64,000 bases of DNA from Betaproteobacteria bacterium (GCA_004297625.1 SCTY01000075.1:118566-182565), one strand, 5' to 3'. Numbered from the stretch's first letter, positions 9,431 to 18,294 are shown. The notes: generated by a model from the letters alone, not told the origin. Made by a program: numbers and translations.

Positions 9431-10430
9431 CGCGCCCGGTCAGCACGCCATGCGCGCCGAGCGCGCAGGCCTTCAGGATGTCGACGCCCCGGCGCACACC
9501 GCCGTCCAGGAGTACCGTCATCCTTGAACCGACGGCGCGCGAAATCTGGGGCAATGCGTCCAACGTCGGCGCCGCTCCGTCGAGCTGCCGGCCGCCATGG
9601 TTCGAGACGATCACGCCGTCGCAGCCAATTTCGGCGGCGCGCGCGGCATCGTCGGCGCGCTCGACGCCCTTGAGAAGGAGCTTGCGCGGCCACAGCTCGC
9701 GCAGGCGCTTCACCGCCTCCCAGTCGAGCGAGGGATCCATCTCCTGCCCGACCGCCGTCGCGATGTCCGTGCCCTTCGGCGTGCTGAACACGTAGCCCTC
9801 GAAATTCGCCATGCCGGGCAGGCCGTGGCGCATGATCTCGAGCAGCCACGCCGGCTTGAAGAGCACGTCGCGCGAATTGCGCCAGTTCGGGTTGTAGGGC
9901 GTCCGGAAGCCGTTGCGCGGATCGCGCTCGCGCTTGCCGGACATCGGCAGATCCACGGTCACGAGAAGCGCTTCATAGCCGGAATTTTTCGCTCTGGCGA
10001 CCAGCTTTTCCCTGAAATCCCGCTGGCGCACGGTGTAGAGCTGGAACCACAGCCGGCCGCCCACTTCTTCGGCGACGCGCTCGATCGTGACAGCGGCCGG
10101 CGTGGCGAGCGTGAACGGCACGCCGAAGGCCTTCGCGGCGCGCGCGAGCGCGAGCTCCGACCCGGCGCGGCCCGCGCTGATGCCGCCGGTGGGCGCGATC
10201 GCGAGCGGCAGGTTCGCCGCTTTGCCAAAAAAATCTGTTTTCAGGTCAACTGCCGAGACGTCGACCAGCACCTTCGGCAGCAGTCGCACCCGCTCGAATG
10301 CCGCGCGGTTCTCGCGCAGCGTGACCTCATCCTCCGCACCGCCGTCGAAGAAATCGAAGATGGCTCGCGGCAGGCGCCGCCGCGCCATCTGCCGAAGGTC
10401 CTCGATGTTGATGGCCCGGTCGAAGTGCAT
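9261..10430 (-). CDS. FMN-dependent alpha-hydroxyacid dehydrogenase/oxidase (LldD family)
   Basis: 389-residue FMN enzyme that oxidises an L-2-hydroxyacid to the 2-oxoacid (L-lactate, mandelate, glycolate and similar). Family marks are AIFDFFDGGAEDEVTLREN, the FMN-binding LAIAPTGG and LPMSGKRERD region, and the catalytic His278 within SNHGGRQLDG. ATG 10430 gives the standard N-terminus (INIEDLRQMARRRLP); the frame extends further upstream but into the opposite gene. The 3' 170 bases overlap the convergent monooxygenase gene, and the last 15 residues are unlike the usual ending. Upstream is a divergent DapA-family gene, with only 28 bases between the starts. Confidence 0.92.
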   Translation of the reverse strand: MHFDRAINIEDLRQMARRRLPRAIFDFFDGGAEDEVTLRENRAAFERVRLLPKVLVDVSAVDLKTDFFGKAANLPLAIAPTGGISAGRAGSELALARAAKAFGVPFTLATPAAVTIERVAEEVGGRLWFQLYTVRQRDFREKLVARAKNSGYEALLVTVDLPMSGKRERDPRNGFRTPYNPNWRNSRDVLFKPAWLLEIMRHGLPGMANFEGYVFSTPKGTDIATAVGQEMDPSLDWEAVKRLRELWPRKLLLKGVERADDAARAAEIGCDGVIVSNHGGRQLDGAAPTLDALPQISRAVGSRMTVLLDGGVRRGVDILKACALGAHGVLTGRATLYGVQAGGEAGARRALEILSAELERSMRLCGARSVAEIGPELVFSGNPSRNPAG

Positions 10431-10433
10431 AAT
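10428..10433 (+). promoter_or_regulatory. Candidate -10 (CATAAT) for the DapA-family gene
   Basis: CATAAT preceded by TG at one base (TG-CATAAT resembles an extended -10). It lies 25 bases before ATG 10459 and overlaps the divergent start codon at 10430. Weak evidence: no matching -35 was identified. Confidence 0.3.
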
Positions 10434-10458
10434 TGCGGGCTCGACTGTACGGACTAAC

Positions 10459-11394
10459 ATGAAACCAGGCAACAAAGTTAAGCGAATCGAGGGGGTGCTC
10501 GCCCCGGTGATCACCCCGTTCAGAAAGGATTACTCCCCCGACGCCGGCCGCTTCGTCCGCCACTGCCGCTGGCTGCTGAGAAGCGGCTGCGCCGGGCTCG
10601 CCGTGTTCGGCACCAACAGCGAGGCCAACTCGATGTCCGTCGCCGAAAAAAGAAAATTGCTCGAGGAGCTGCTGGCCGGCGGCATCCCGCCTTCTTCGCT
10701 CATGCCCGGTACCGGGCACTGCGCGCTCAGCGATTCCGTCGAAATGACGCGCGCCGCGGTGGAACTGGGCTGCGCCGGCGTGCTGATGCTGCCGCCCTTC
10801 TACTACAAGGGCGTCTCCGACGAAGGCCTGTATCGCAACTTCGCCGAGGTCATCGAGCGCGTCGGCGACGAGCGGCTGCAGCTCTACCTCTACCACATCC
10901 CGCCGGTCTCGCAGGTGCCGATAACCTTGAATCTGATTGAAAAACTGCTTTCCAAGTATCCGGGCATCGTGGCGGGAGCAAAGGACTCATCCGGTGACTG
11001 GCATAACACCCAGGCGATGCTCGACGCCTTCGCGAAAGAAGGCTTCGACGTGTTCGCAGGCAGCGAGGTTTTCCTGCTCGACAACATGCGCCACGGCGGC
11101 AAGGGCTGCATCACTGCGACCGGAAACATCAACCCCGGGCCGATCGCCGGCGTCTACAAGAACTGGCGTTCCGCGGATGCCGACCGCCTTCAGGCCGGGA
11201 TCACCGCGACGCGCAAGATCGTGCAGAAGCAGCCGATGATCGCCGCGCTGAAGGCGGCCGTCGCTCACTTCGGCAACGACCCCGAGTGGAAGACCTGCCG
11301 CCCGCCGCTCGTCGAGCTCACCGCCGCGCAGGAGGAAACGCTCATCACGGAGCTGAAAGTTGCCGGCTTCACTATGCCCGGCCTCGCGGCTTAG
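10459..11394 (+). CDS. Dihydrodipicolinate synthase family (DapA-like) aldolase/lyase
   Basis: 311-residue class I aldolase of the DapA/NanA superfamily. The Schiff-base lysine is K175 in VAGAKDSSGDW and the partner tyrosine is Y145 in LYLYHIPP. The usual GTTGE loop reads GTNSEANSMS, so it is not a bona fide DapA; members with this loop act as keto-acid aldolases or dehydratases (KdgD-like) in catabolism. ATG 10459 follows the divergent LldD-family start by 28 bases. Pairing with a hydroxyacid dehydrogenase suggests that it cleaves or dehydrates a 2-oxoacid, which is inference. Its stop overlaps the stop of the convergent rhodanese gene by 4 bases. Confidence 0.85.
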   Translation: MKPGNKVKRIEGVLAPVITPFRKDYSPDAGRFVRHCRWLLRSGCAGLAVFGTNSEANSMSVAEKRKLLEELLAGGIPPSSLMPGTGHCALSDSVEMTRAAVELGCAGVLMLPPFYYKGVSDEGLYRNFAEVIERVGDERLQLYLYHIPPVSQVPITLNLIEKLLSKYPGIVAGAKDSSGDWHNTQAMLDAFAKEGFDVFAGSEVFLLDNMRHGGKGCITATGNINPGPIAGVYKNWRSADADRLQAGITATRKIVQKQPMIAALKAAVAHFGNDPEWKTCRPPLVELTAAQEETLITELKVAGFTMPGLAA

Positions 11395-12926
11395 TACGTG
11401 CGAAAGCGTATCGCGGGGTCGCGCTTGATCTGCTCGACGAGGGCGACTTCCCAGTCGAGATAGTCGCGCGCACGCTGGCGGTAGTCGGCGCCGTGGTCGT
11501 ACGGCTTGTACGCCACGTCATCGGGCGCCGTCGTGGCGCGCTCGAACCCCGATTCCATGGGTCGGGTCCAGGCCGCGTTTCCACCTTCGAGCACCACGAC
11601 CTCGGTGTCCGGCCAGAGCGCGGCCGCCTCGGGGGCCGCAAGGTGGGCGAGAAGGCTGTCTTCCGAGGTCAGCACTAATCTGTTTACTTCTTTGAGGCTC
11701 TTCGTCGCTTCCTCGAGCCGGGAGCGCACGCCCCACCACGCCCCCGGGATGTGGCCTCCACGAAAGTGCAGGCTGGTCGAGAGATCGAGCACCGAGCCTG
11801 AAATCCCGGCGGCCGTGACCGTCTTCCATCGCGGCACCGGCGCGGGCTTGCGCGGGCCGCTCTCCATCGCAAGACCGGCAAGGTCGTCGAGCACGTAGAC
11901 GTCGTTCCAGCCCATCTGGTTGAGCCACGACGCGGTCATCACGGCGCGCACGCGCTCGGGATCGACGAGGACCAGGCGCGCGTTGCGCACGGCGACATAT
12001 TCGTCGGTCGCCTGCACCAGTTGACCGCCCGGCGCGTGGCGAGATCCGGCGACGTGCGCCTGCTCGAACTCCCCGCGTGTGCGCACATCGAGCAGGTATA
12101 GGGTGCGTTGCAGGTCGCGTTGCCAGCTTTCTAGCTTTTCTTCGGTCGCAAATTTGACGTGGAAGCGCGAAGCCACCCGCTCGGCCGCCGCAAGCGCCTT
12201 GACCTTGCCCTGCTGCGACGGTGGCGGCGCCACACGCTGCGAGCCGCGCTCGCATTCGAATCCGGCGAGCTCCCAGCCCATGGTGCCGTCCTTGAGCGCG
12301 ACCACCGGGTTCGGAATGCCGGCATTGCGCAACGACTGGCAACCGATAATGCTGCGCGTACGGCCGGCGCAGTTGACGACCACCAGCGTGTCGGGATCCG
12401 ACGCGAGGTCGTGCACGCGGTAGGCGAGCTCCGCTCCCGGCACGTCGATGCCGCCGGGAATGTTCATGCGGTGATATTCCTCGAGAGGCCTGGAATCGAG
12501 GATTACGAGCCGCTTTCCTTCCGCAAGATGTCTTTTCAGCTCTTCAGGCGGAACTCTCGGCGTCCCGTAATGATGCTCGACGAACTCGCCGAAGGCCTTC
12601 GAAGGAACGTTCACTCCCCTGAAAAGCTCGCCGCCGGACGCCTTCCAGGCGGCGCAACCGCCTTCGAGCGCGCTTACGTCGGAGTAGCCGAGCGCCGTGA
12701 GCCGCGCGGCCGCTTTTTCGGCGAGCCCTTCGCCGCCGCCGTCGAGGAGCACCACTTTGGCGCCGCGGCGCGGGACGAGGTCGCCGACCACGAGCTCGAG
12801 CCTGGAAAGCGGCGCCGGGCAGGCGAAGAACGGATGCCCGCGGTAGTGCACGCCCTGCTCGCGCACATCGAGAAGCGCGAGCTCGCCGCCGCCGGCGAGC
12901 GCCGCCTGGAGCTCGGCGCTCGTCAT
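11391..12926 (-). CDS. Four-domain rhodanese-like protein with one intact active site
   Basis: 511 residues composed of four rhodanese homology domains (about 1-105, 125-235, 260-385 and 390-490). Only the second has a sulfurtransferase loop: C186 in VVNCAGRTRS. At the matching place the first has LLDGGGEG, the third LVDPERVR and the fourth LTSEDSLL, all without Cys. The protein has no signal peptide. It starts at ATG 12926 in a 4-base overlap with the small exported protein gene, and is the last gene of the six-gene operon that begins with MarR near 18.2 kb. Likely a cytoplasmic sulfur carrier/transferase; why it accompanies aminobenzoyl-CoA metabolism is unknown. Confidence 0.88.
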   Translation of the reverse strand: MTSAELQAALAGGGELALLDVREQGVHYRGHPFFACPAPLSRLELVVGDLVPRRGAKVVLLDGGGEGLAEKAAARLTALGYSDVSALEGGCAAWKASGGELFRGVNVPSKAFGEFVEHHYGTPRVPPEELKRHLAEGKRLVILDSRPLEEYHRMNIPGGIDVPGAELAYRVHDLASDPDTLVVVNCAGRTRSIIGCQSLRNAGIPNPVVALKDGTMGWELAGFECERGSQRVAPPPSQQGKVKALAAAERVASRFHVKFATEEKLESWQRDLQRTLYLLDVRTRGEFEQAHVAGSRHAPGGQLVQATDEYVAVRNARLVLVDPERVRAVMTASWLNQMGWNDVYVLDDLAGLAMESGPRKPAPVPRWKTVTAAGISGSVLDLSTSLHFRGGHIPGAWWGVRSRLEEATKSLKEVNRLVLTSEDSLLAHLAAPEAAALWPDTEVVVLEGGNAAWTRPMESGFERATTAPDDVAYKPYDHGADYRQRARDYLDWEVALVEQIKRDPAIRFRTY

Positions 12927-13417
12927 TGGATCCGGTAGATTTCTTCCTCGAAATTGCCGCGCGAGACGCTGAGCGTGGCGCGCCGCTTTTCCATCAGCGC
13001 GGTCATGACGGCGTGCTCTGCGCCCTTGTCCCAGCGCAGCTTGTAAATCTCGTGCGACGCGCTGCCCGGGTTTTCTATCTTGTCGCGCGTCTCGGCGCTC
13101 GGCGCGCCGTACTGCGACTTGAGGAATTTGGCGACGCGTTCGGCGTCCTTCGTATCGAAGCTGACGTCGAACGCTTCGACCTTGTCGTGCTTCAGATAGA
13201 ACGTAATGCGCGCGTTCACGCCGCCGAAGCTGATCTTGGCGTCATCGCAGCGCCTGTCGGCCGCGCGGCTCTTCCACTGCAGGGGCTGGCAGCGTGCGCT
13301 CGGGAAGCGCGTCAGCACCGTTTTTTCCGGCGCGCCGAGCGCCACGCCGTTGGCGTCGTACGCGGCCGCGCTTTCCATCAAGACAAATAAGAATGCGCTA
13401 AGAGCAAGCTTACGCAC
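12923..13417 (-). CDS. Small exported protein of unknown function
   Basis: 164 residues starting at GTG 13417, one base after the stop of the monooxygenase/reductase gene. The N-terminus (RKLALSAFLFVLMESAAAYD) is a typical signal peptide with cleavage near AAA-YD. The mature part has two cysteines (QCP-like region RCQPLQW and RRCDDAK), which could form a disulfide. A GVALGAPEKTVLTRFPSARC segment resembles periplasmic small proteins with a BLIP/SmpA-like look. I do not recognise a function. It overlaps the rhodanese gene by 4 bases, so it is co-translated within the aryl-CoA operon. Confidence 0.72.
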   Translation of the reverse strand: MRKLALSAFLFVLMESAAAYDANGVALGAPEKTVLTRFPSARCQPLQWKSRAADRRCDDAKISFGGVNARITFYLKHDKVEAFDVSFDTKDAERVAKFLKSQYGAPSAETRDKIENPGSASHEIYKLRWDKGAEHAVMTALMEKRRATLSVSRGNFEEEIYRIQ

Positions 13418-13418
13418 G

Positions 13419-15764
13419 TCAGGCCGCCTTCTTCACGCCGGGTTCCTTCACTTCATGGCTCGCCGGCCGCGCCTTGATGCGCAGGTCCTTGAGCTCGGCG
13501 CGCTCGCGCGCCGCGTTGCGGAACGCCTGGTCGCGCGCGGTGAGATACTGCGGCGGCCAGAACTGCGGCATGTGCTGGTACCAGGCCGACGCCTGCAGCG
13601 TGAAGTAGGGGTTGGCGAGATGCGGGCGCGCGAGCGCCACGAGATCGGCTTTGCCGGCCGCGAGCAGCGTGTTGACCTGATCCGGCGTGGTGACGGCGCC
13701 GACGGTCATGGTGGCGATTCCCACCTCGTTGCGCACCCAGTCCGCGTACGGCGCCTGGTACATGCGCCCGTACACCGGCTTCTGCCACGGCACCGTCTGG
13801 CCGGTCGAGCAATCGACGAGATCGCAGCCCGCCTGCTTGAGCATGCGCGTGAGCGCGATGAGGTCCTCGCCGGGCAGCCCGCCCGGCGCCCAGTCGGTGG
13901 CCGAGATGCGCACGGACATGGGCTTGCGCTCGGGCCAAGCTTTTCTGCATGTCTTGAAAACCTCGAGCGGAAAGCGCATGCGGTTTTCGATGCTTCCGCC
14001 GTACGCATCGTTCCGCTTGTTGGTCAGCGGCGAGATGAAGCTCGCGAGCAGATAGCCGTGCGCCATGTGGATTTCCAGCATGTCGAACCCGGCTTCATCG
14101 GCATACCTGGCGGATCGCTCGAAGTCGGAAACGACTTTGTCCATGTCCGCGCGGGTCATCGCGCGCGGCACCTGGGAAATGCCCTCGTAGTACGGGATCG
14201 GCGAGGCGGAGAGCACGGGCCAGTTTCCGCCGTCGAGCGGATAATCCATGCGCTGCCAGCCGAGCTGCGTGGAGCCCTTGCGCCCGGAGTGCCCGAGCTG
14301 CATGCACATCTTCGCCTTTGAATGGCTTTTACAAAACTGAACTATCCTCTTAAAGGCGTCCCGCTGGGTCTCGTTCCATAGCCCCGTGTCTCCAGGCGAG
14401 ATGCGGGCCTCCGGCGACGGGCAGGTCATCTCGACGTACACCAGGCCCGCGCCGCCGATCGCGCGGCTGCCGAGATGCACGAGGTGCCATTCGCCCGGCA
14501 CGCCGTCGAGCGCCGAGTACTGGTCCATCGGCGATACGACCACGCGGTTCTCGACCACCATGTCGCGCAGGCGGAACGGCGTGAACATGGGTACCGGCGG
14601 GTTGTCGAGATCAATCGCGAAACCTTGCTCATGGATTTTTTTCGCATACCACCTGTGAACCTCGTGCACGAACGCCTCGTCGCGCAGCTCGAGGTTTTCC
14701 CAGGTGATCTGCTTCGAGCGCGACATCACGCCGAACGCGAACTGCTGCGGCTCCATGCCCCAGTAGCGCTTCATGTGCTCGAACCAGGCGAGCGACACGT
14801 TGGCCGCGTGCTGGGTTTTCTCGACCTCCTCGCGTCGCGCCGTATCGTAGATCTTCAGCGCCTTTCGGACGTCCTGTTCCTTCCTGAACGCTTCATAAAG
14901 CGCGATGGCGTCCTCCATCGCGAGCTTGGTGCCCGAGCCGATCGAGAAATGCGCCGTCGCCTTCGCGTCGCCCACCAGCACCGCGTTGTCCTTCACCCAG
15001 GTCTCGTTGGTGATGTTGGGGAAGTTGCGCCACAGCGAGCGGTTGGCGATGAGCGGATGGCCGTCGAGCTCCTCGGCGAACACGCGCTCGAGCACCGGCA
15101 GCATATCCGCCTCGGAAAGCCGGTCGAAGCCGAAATTGCGCCAGGTCTGCTCGTCCATCTCGATCACCCAGGTCGAGCGGTCGGCTTCGTACTGGTAGCA
15201 GTGCGCGAGCAGCACACCCTCGGGCGTCTCGCGGAAGAAATACTTGAAGGCGTCGAGCGGGCGCGTGGAGCCGAGCCACGTGAACTTGTTCGGGCGCAGG
15301 TCGACGCTCGGCCGGAAATGCTCCTTGTGCGTTTCGCGGATGCGCGAGTTGATGCCGTCGGCGACGACGATGAGATCGGAGTCTGGAAACTCCTCGAGAC
15401 CGCTGACCTCGCGCTGGAAGCGCATCCGCACGCCGAGCTCGCGCCCACGGTCCTGCAGGATGTTGAGCAGCGCCACGCGCGAGCAGCCGCAGAAGCCGTT
15501 GCCGCCCGAGCGCAAGACCTTGCCCTTGTAGACGATGTCGACGTCGCCCCAGTAGGCGAAGCGCCGGCGGATGCGCTCGTAGGTCACGAGGTCGTAGGCC
15601 TTGAAGGTATCGAGCGTCTGGTCGGAGAACACGACGCCGAAGCCGAACGTGTCGTCCGGGCGGTTGCGCTCGTAGACGGTGATGTCCCAGCGCGGCCAGG
15701 CTTTCTTCGCGAGCAGCGCGAAGTACAGGCCGCCGGGCCCGCCTCCGATGACGGTCACCTTCAT
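13419..15764 (-). CDS. 2-Aminobenzoyl-CoA (or salicylyl-CoA) monooxygenase/reductase fusion
   Basis: 781-residue bifunctional flavoprotein. Residues 1-380 are a class A FAD monooxygenase (IGGGPGG near 6-12; VADGINSRIRETHKEH; LVGDAKATAHFSIGSGTKLAMEDA). From about 390 it is an old-yellow-enzyme/2,4-dienoyl-CoA-reductase TIM barrel (MFTPFRLRDMVVENRVVVSPM; QLGHSGRKGS; IHMAHGYLLASFISPLTNKR). This architecture is that of 2-aminobenzoyl-CoA monooxygenase/reductase and of the enzyme annotated bifunctional salicylyl-CoA 5-hydroxylase/oxidoreductase. The first hydroxylates and then reduces the ring of the CoA thioester without prior ring-diol formation. ATG 15764 overlaps the RidA stop (ATGA). The coupled ligase and RidA favour the amino substrate. 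Confidence 0.9.
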   Translation of the reverse strand: MKVTVIGGGPGGLYFALLAKKAWPRWDITVYERNRPDDTFGFGVVFSDQTLDTFKAYDLVTYERIRRRFAYWGDVDIVYKGKVLRSGGNGFCGCSRVALLNILQDRGRELGVRMRFQREVSGLEEFPDSDLIVVADGINSRIRETHKEHFRPSVDLRPNKFTWLGSTRPLDAFKYFFRETPEGVLLAHCYQYEADRSTWVIEMDEQTWRNFGFDRLSEADMLPVLERVFAEELDGHPLIANRSLWRNFPNITNETWVKDNAVLVGDAKATAHFSIGSGTKLAMEDAIALYEAFRKEQDVRKALKIYDTARREEVEKTQHAANVSLAWFEHMKRYWGMEPQQFAFGVMSRSKQITWENLELRDEAFVHEVHRWYAKKIHEQGFAIDLDNPPVPMFTPFRLRDMVVENRVVVSPMDQYSALDGVPGEWHLVHLGSRAIGGAGLVYVEMTCPSPEARISPGDTGLWNETQRDAFKRIVQFCKSHSKAKMCMQLGHSGRKGSTQLGWQRMDYPLDGGNWPVLSASPIPYYEGISQVPRAMTRADMDKVVSDFERSARYADEAGFDMLEIHMAHGYLLASFISPLTNKRNDAYGGSIENRMRFPLEVFKTCRKAWPERKPMSVRISATDWAPGGLPGEDLIALTRMLKQAGCDLVDCSTGQTVPWQKPVYGRMYQAPYADWVRNEVGIATMTVGAVTTPDQVNTLLAAGKADLVALARPHLANPYFTLQASAWYQHMPQFWPPQYLTARDQAFRNAARERAELKDLRIKARPASHEVKEPGVKKAA

Positions 15765-16150
15765 GGAATCACCGCGTTCGCCTCGATCTCGAGGCGCGCC
15801 TGCGCATCCACGAGCCCGCTCACCTGCACGACCGTCATCGTCGGGTAGTGCTTGCCCATGAGCTCGCGATAGGCGGCGCCGATGTCCTTCAGAGCGGCGA
15901 AGTACTCGTCCTTGTCGAGGATGAACCAGGCGAGGCGCACGACGTGCTCCGGGCGCCCGCCCGCCTGGGCGAGCACCTCGAGAACGTTCGCGAGCGCCTG
16001 GCGGAACTGGCCGCCGAAGGACGCCTCCTTCCACTCTCCCTGTCCGGTGCAGCCGATCTGGCCGGCGATGAACACGAGGCGTCCGGTAGCGGCGATGCCG
16101 TTGGAATAACCTTTTGCGCGAGCCCACGCGGGCGGTTGCAGTGTTTGCAT
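15761..16150 (-). CDS. RidA/YjgF-family enamine/imine deaminase
   Basis: 129-residue member of the RidA family, trimeric cytoplasmic proteins that hydrolyse reactive enamines or imines to ketones with release of ammonia. Seen features: ATGRLVFIAGQIG at residues 21-33, the ALANVLEVLAQAGG helix, and near the C-terminus R119 in ARLEIEANAV, the conserved carboxylate-binding Arg. It is sandwiched between the ligase (TGATG junction) and the monooxygenase/reductase (ATGA junction). Because 2-aminobenzoyl-CoA reduction yields an amino-ene product, a RidA that removes the amino group fits well; this is inference. Confidence 0.9.
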   Translation of the reverse strand: MQTLQPPAWARAKGYSNGIAATGRLVFIAGQIGCTGQGEWKEASFGGQFRQALANVLEVLAQAGGRPEHVVRLAWFILDKDEYFAALKDIGAAYRELMGKHYPTMTVVQVSGLVDAQARLEIEANAVIP

Positions 16151-17760
16151 CACTTGCTCCTTAGCTTGAAGCGCTGCAGCTTGCCGGTCTCGGTGCGCGG
16201 CAGCGAATCCATGAACTCGATCGCGCGCGGGTACTTGTACGGCGCGATGGCGTTTTTCACATGCTCCTGCAGCGCTTTCACCGTCTCTTCGCTTTTCGGC
16301 ACATCCTTTTTCAGGACGATGAACGCCTTGACGATGGTGCCGCGCTCCGCATCGGGCCATCCGACCACGCCGCATTCGCCGACCGCGGGATGCGTGAGCA
16401 GCGCGCCTTCCACCTCGGGCCCGGCAATGTTGTAGCCGGCCGAGATGATCATGTCGTCGGTGCGCGCCCGGTAGAAGAAGTAGCCCTGCTCGTCCCTCAG
16501 GTAGGCGTCTCCGGTGATGTTCCAGCCGCGCTGCACGTATTCCTTTTGCCGCTCATCGGCGAGGTAACGGCAGCCGGTCGGCCCCTTGACGGCGAGTTTC
16601 CCGACCTTGCCCGGCGGGCAGACGCGGCCTTCCTCGTCGAGCACCGTCGCTTTGTAGCCCGGTATCGCATAGCCCGTGGCGCCGCGGCGCGCGCGCTCGG
16701 GGGTGTGCGAGATGAAGATATGGATCATCTCGGTCGAGCCGATGCCATCGATGATCTCGATGCCGGTCGCCTCCTTGAAGAGCTGCCGCGTCGCGTCCGG
16801 AAGCGCCTCGCCCGCCGAAACGCATTTCTTGAGCGAGCCGAGATCGTAGTCCTTCGCCGTTCCAGCCATCTGCCTGAACATGACCGGCGACGAGAAGCAC
16901 ACGCTGGCCTTGAAGTTCTGAATGGTCTCGAGCAGCGTCTGCGGCGTGTGCTTTTCTACCAGCACCGTCGAGGCGCCGTAGCGCAGCGGGAAGCACAGCA
17001 TGCCGCCCAGGCCGAAGGTGAAGGCGATCGGCGGCGTGCCGCAGAAAACGTCGTCCTTGTGGACCTTGAGGCAGGAGCGCGGGAAGGCGTCGCACATCGC
17101 GATCACGTCGCGGTGGAGGTGCATCGTGCCCTTGGGCTTGCCGGTGGTGCCCGAGGTGAAGGCGATGAGCGCCACGTCGTCCGCCGCGGTCGCGGCGTTG
17201 CTGAACCAGAGCGGCTGCTTCAGCGCCAGCGTATCCAGCGAGTCGGGTGCGTCGTCGTACCAGTAGCTCACGGTCTTCAGGGTCGGGCAGCCGGCCATCG
17301 CGGCCTTCAGCTCCGCGTCGATGCGCTTGTCGCAAAGAGCGTGCGAGATCTCGGCCTTCTCGATGATGTCGGTGAGCTCCTTGGCGCGCAACAGGGGCAT
17401 CGTGGCGACGCAGATCGCGCCGGCCTTCATCACGGCGAACCAGCAGGCAGCCATCATGGGGTTGTTGGGCCCGCGCAGCAGCACGCGGTTGCCGGGCTTC
17501 ACGCCGAGCTCGCGCACCAGCACGTTGGCGAGACGGTTCGCCTGCGTGAAGAGCTGCGTGTACGTGCATTCGCCGTCCGCGGAGCGCAGCGCGACGCGGT
17601 GCCCGTACCCGCGGGTCACCGGCTTGTCGAGCAGCTCGGTGCCGCAATTGAGCCGCCCGGGATACTGCAGCTCCGGCAGCTCGAACAGGAATTCGGGCCA
17701 TTGGACCTTCGGCGGCAGGTTGTCACGCGCGAAGGTGTCGACGTGCGCGGTGTACTTCAT
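16150..17760 (-). CDS. Aryl-CoA ligase, 2-aminobenzoate-CoA ligase-like
   Basis: 536-residue adenylate-forming ligase: carboxylate + ATP + CoA to acyl-CoA + AMP + PPi. The P-loop TSGTTGKPKG is at 202-211, the adenine motif region IDGIGSTEM follows, then WNITGDAYLRDEQGYFFYRARTDDMI, and the C-terminal catalytic lysine is K527 (RTETGKLQRF). Benzoate- and aminobenzoate-CoA ligases share the LNCGTELLD.....G.GHRVALRS type N-terminus. It starts at ATG 17760, inside the MarR stop (ATGA), and ends on the RidA start (TGATG). Substrate is probably 2-aminobenzoate (anthranilate), with salicylate or benzoate as alternatives. Confidence 0.9.
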   Translation of the reverse strand: MKYTAHVDTFARDNLPPKVQWPEFLFELPELQYPGRLNCGTELLDKPVTRGYGHRVALRSADGECTYTQLFTQANRLANVLVRELGVKPGNRVLLRGPNNPMMAACWFAVMKAGAICVATMPLLRAKELTDIIEKAEISHALCDKRIDAELKAAMAGCPTLKTVSYWYDDAPDSLDTLALKQPLWFSNAATAADDVALIAFTSGTTGKPKGTMHLHRDVIAMCDAFPRSCLKVHKDDVFCGTPPIAFTFGLGGMLCFPLRYGASTVLVEKHTPQTLLETIQNFKASVCFSSPVMFRQMAGTAKDYDLGSLKKCVSAGEALPDATRQLFKEATGIEIIDGIGSTEMIHIFISHTPERARRGATGYAIPGYKATVLDEEGRVCPPGKVGKLAVKGPTGCRYLADERQKEYVQRGWNITGDAYLRDEQGYFFYRARTDDMIISAGYNIAGPEVEGALLTHPAVGECGVVGWPDAERGTIVKAFIVLKKDVPKSEETVKALQEHVKNAIAPYKYPRAIEFMDSLPRTETGKLQRFKLRSK

Positions 17761-18257
17761 GGTTTGGCGAGCTCCTTTTCGACGGCATGCTGCTTCACTT
17801 TGGCGAGCAGCCTCAGAAGGTCGTCCTGCTCCCGGCGGCTCATGCCGCCGAAGAGCTCCACCACCCATTCCTCGTGCGCGCGCGCCATCTCGGCGAAGCT
17901 GCGCTCGCCGCTGCGCGTCAGGCGCACGCGGAACGCGCGCCGGTCGGCGGGCTCGTCCAGGCGCTCGACCAGCCCCTCCTTCTCGAGCTGGTCGACGATC
18001 GCGGTGACGTTGCCGCCGGTGACCATCAGCAGGCGCGACAGCTCGTTCATCTTCAGGCCCTCGGGATGGCGCTCGAGCTGCGCCATGAGGTCGAAGCGCG
18101 GCAGGGTGGTGGCGAAGCGCTCGCGCAGGCGCGAGCGCACCCTGCGCTCGATCATCTGGGTGCAGGTGAGAAGGCGCAGCCACACGCGCAGCGCGCGGTG
18201 GTCGGCGGCGCGCGCTATGGTTTCACGGTCGCGTAGCAGAAGCAGGTACTCCAGGCC
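17757..18257 (-). CDS. MarR-family regulator; start codon uncertain
   Basis: Winged-helix regulator, likely a repressor of its own operon released by the aromatic acid or its CoA ester. The wHTH core is LMAQLERHPEGLKMNELSRLLMVTGGNVTAIVDQLEKEGLVERLDEPADRRAFRVRL in effect, with the DRR wing motif. The first standard start is GTG 18185 (142 residues). However, the frame stays open to the stop at 18258, and the upstream codons (ARAADHRALRVW) look like the conserved N-terminal helix of this family. No ATG, GTG or TTG lies in that upstream part, only CTG (for instance 18254). Either a CTG start is used or the first bases have changed. It overlaps the ligase gene by 4 bases. Confidence 0.8.
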   Translation of the reverse strand, partial: GLEYLLLLRDRETIARAADHRALRVWLRLLTCTQMIERRVRSRLRERFATTLPRFDLMAQLERHPEGLKMNELSRLLMVTGGNVTAIVDQLEKEGLVERLDEPADRRAFRVRLTRSGERSFAEMARAHEEWVVELFGGMSRREQDDLLRLLAKVKQHAVEKELAKP

Positions 18258-18294
18258 TCAATAGATGAAGCTTGAAGCAATCAGGCGAAGCTTG

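Noticed and set aside
16261..18264. Open plus-strand frame of about 667 codons opposite the aryl-CoA ligase
   Set aside because: Shadow of a clear adenylate-forming ligase with P-loop and catalytic lysine on the minus strand.
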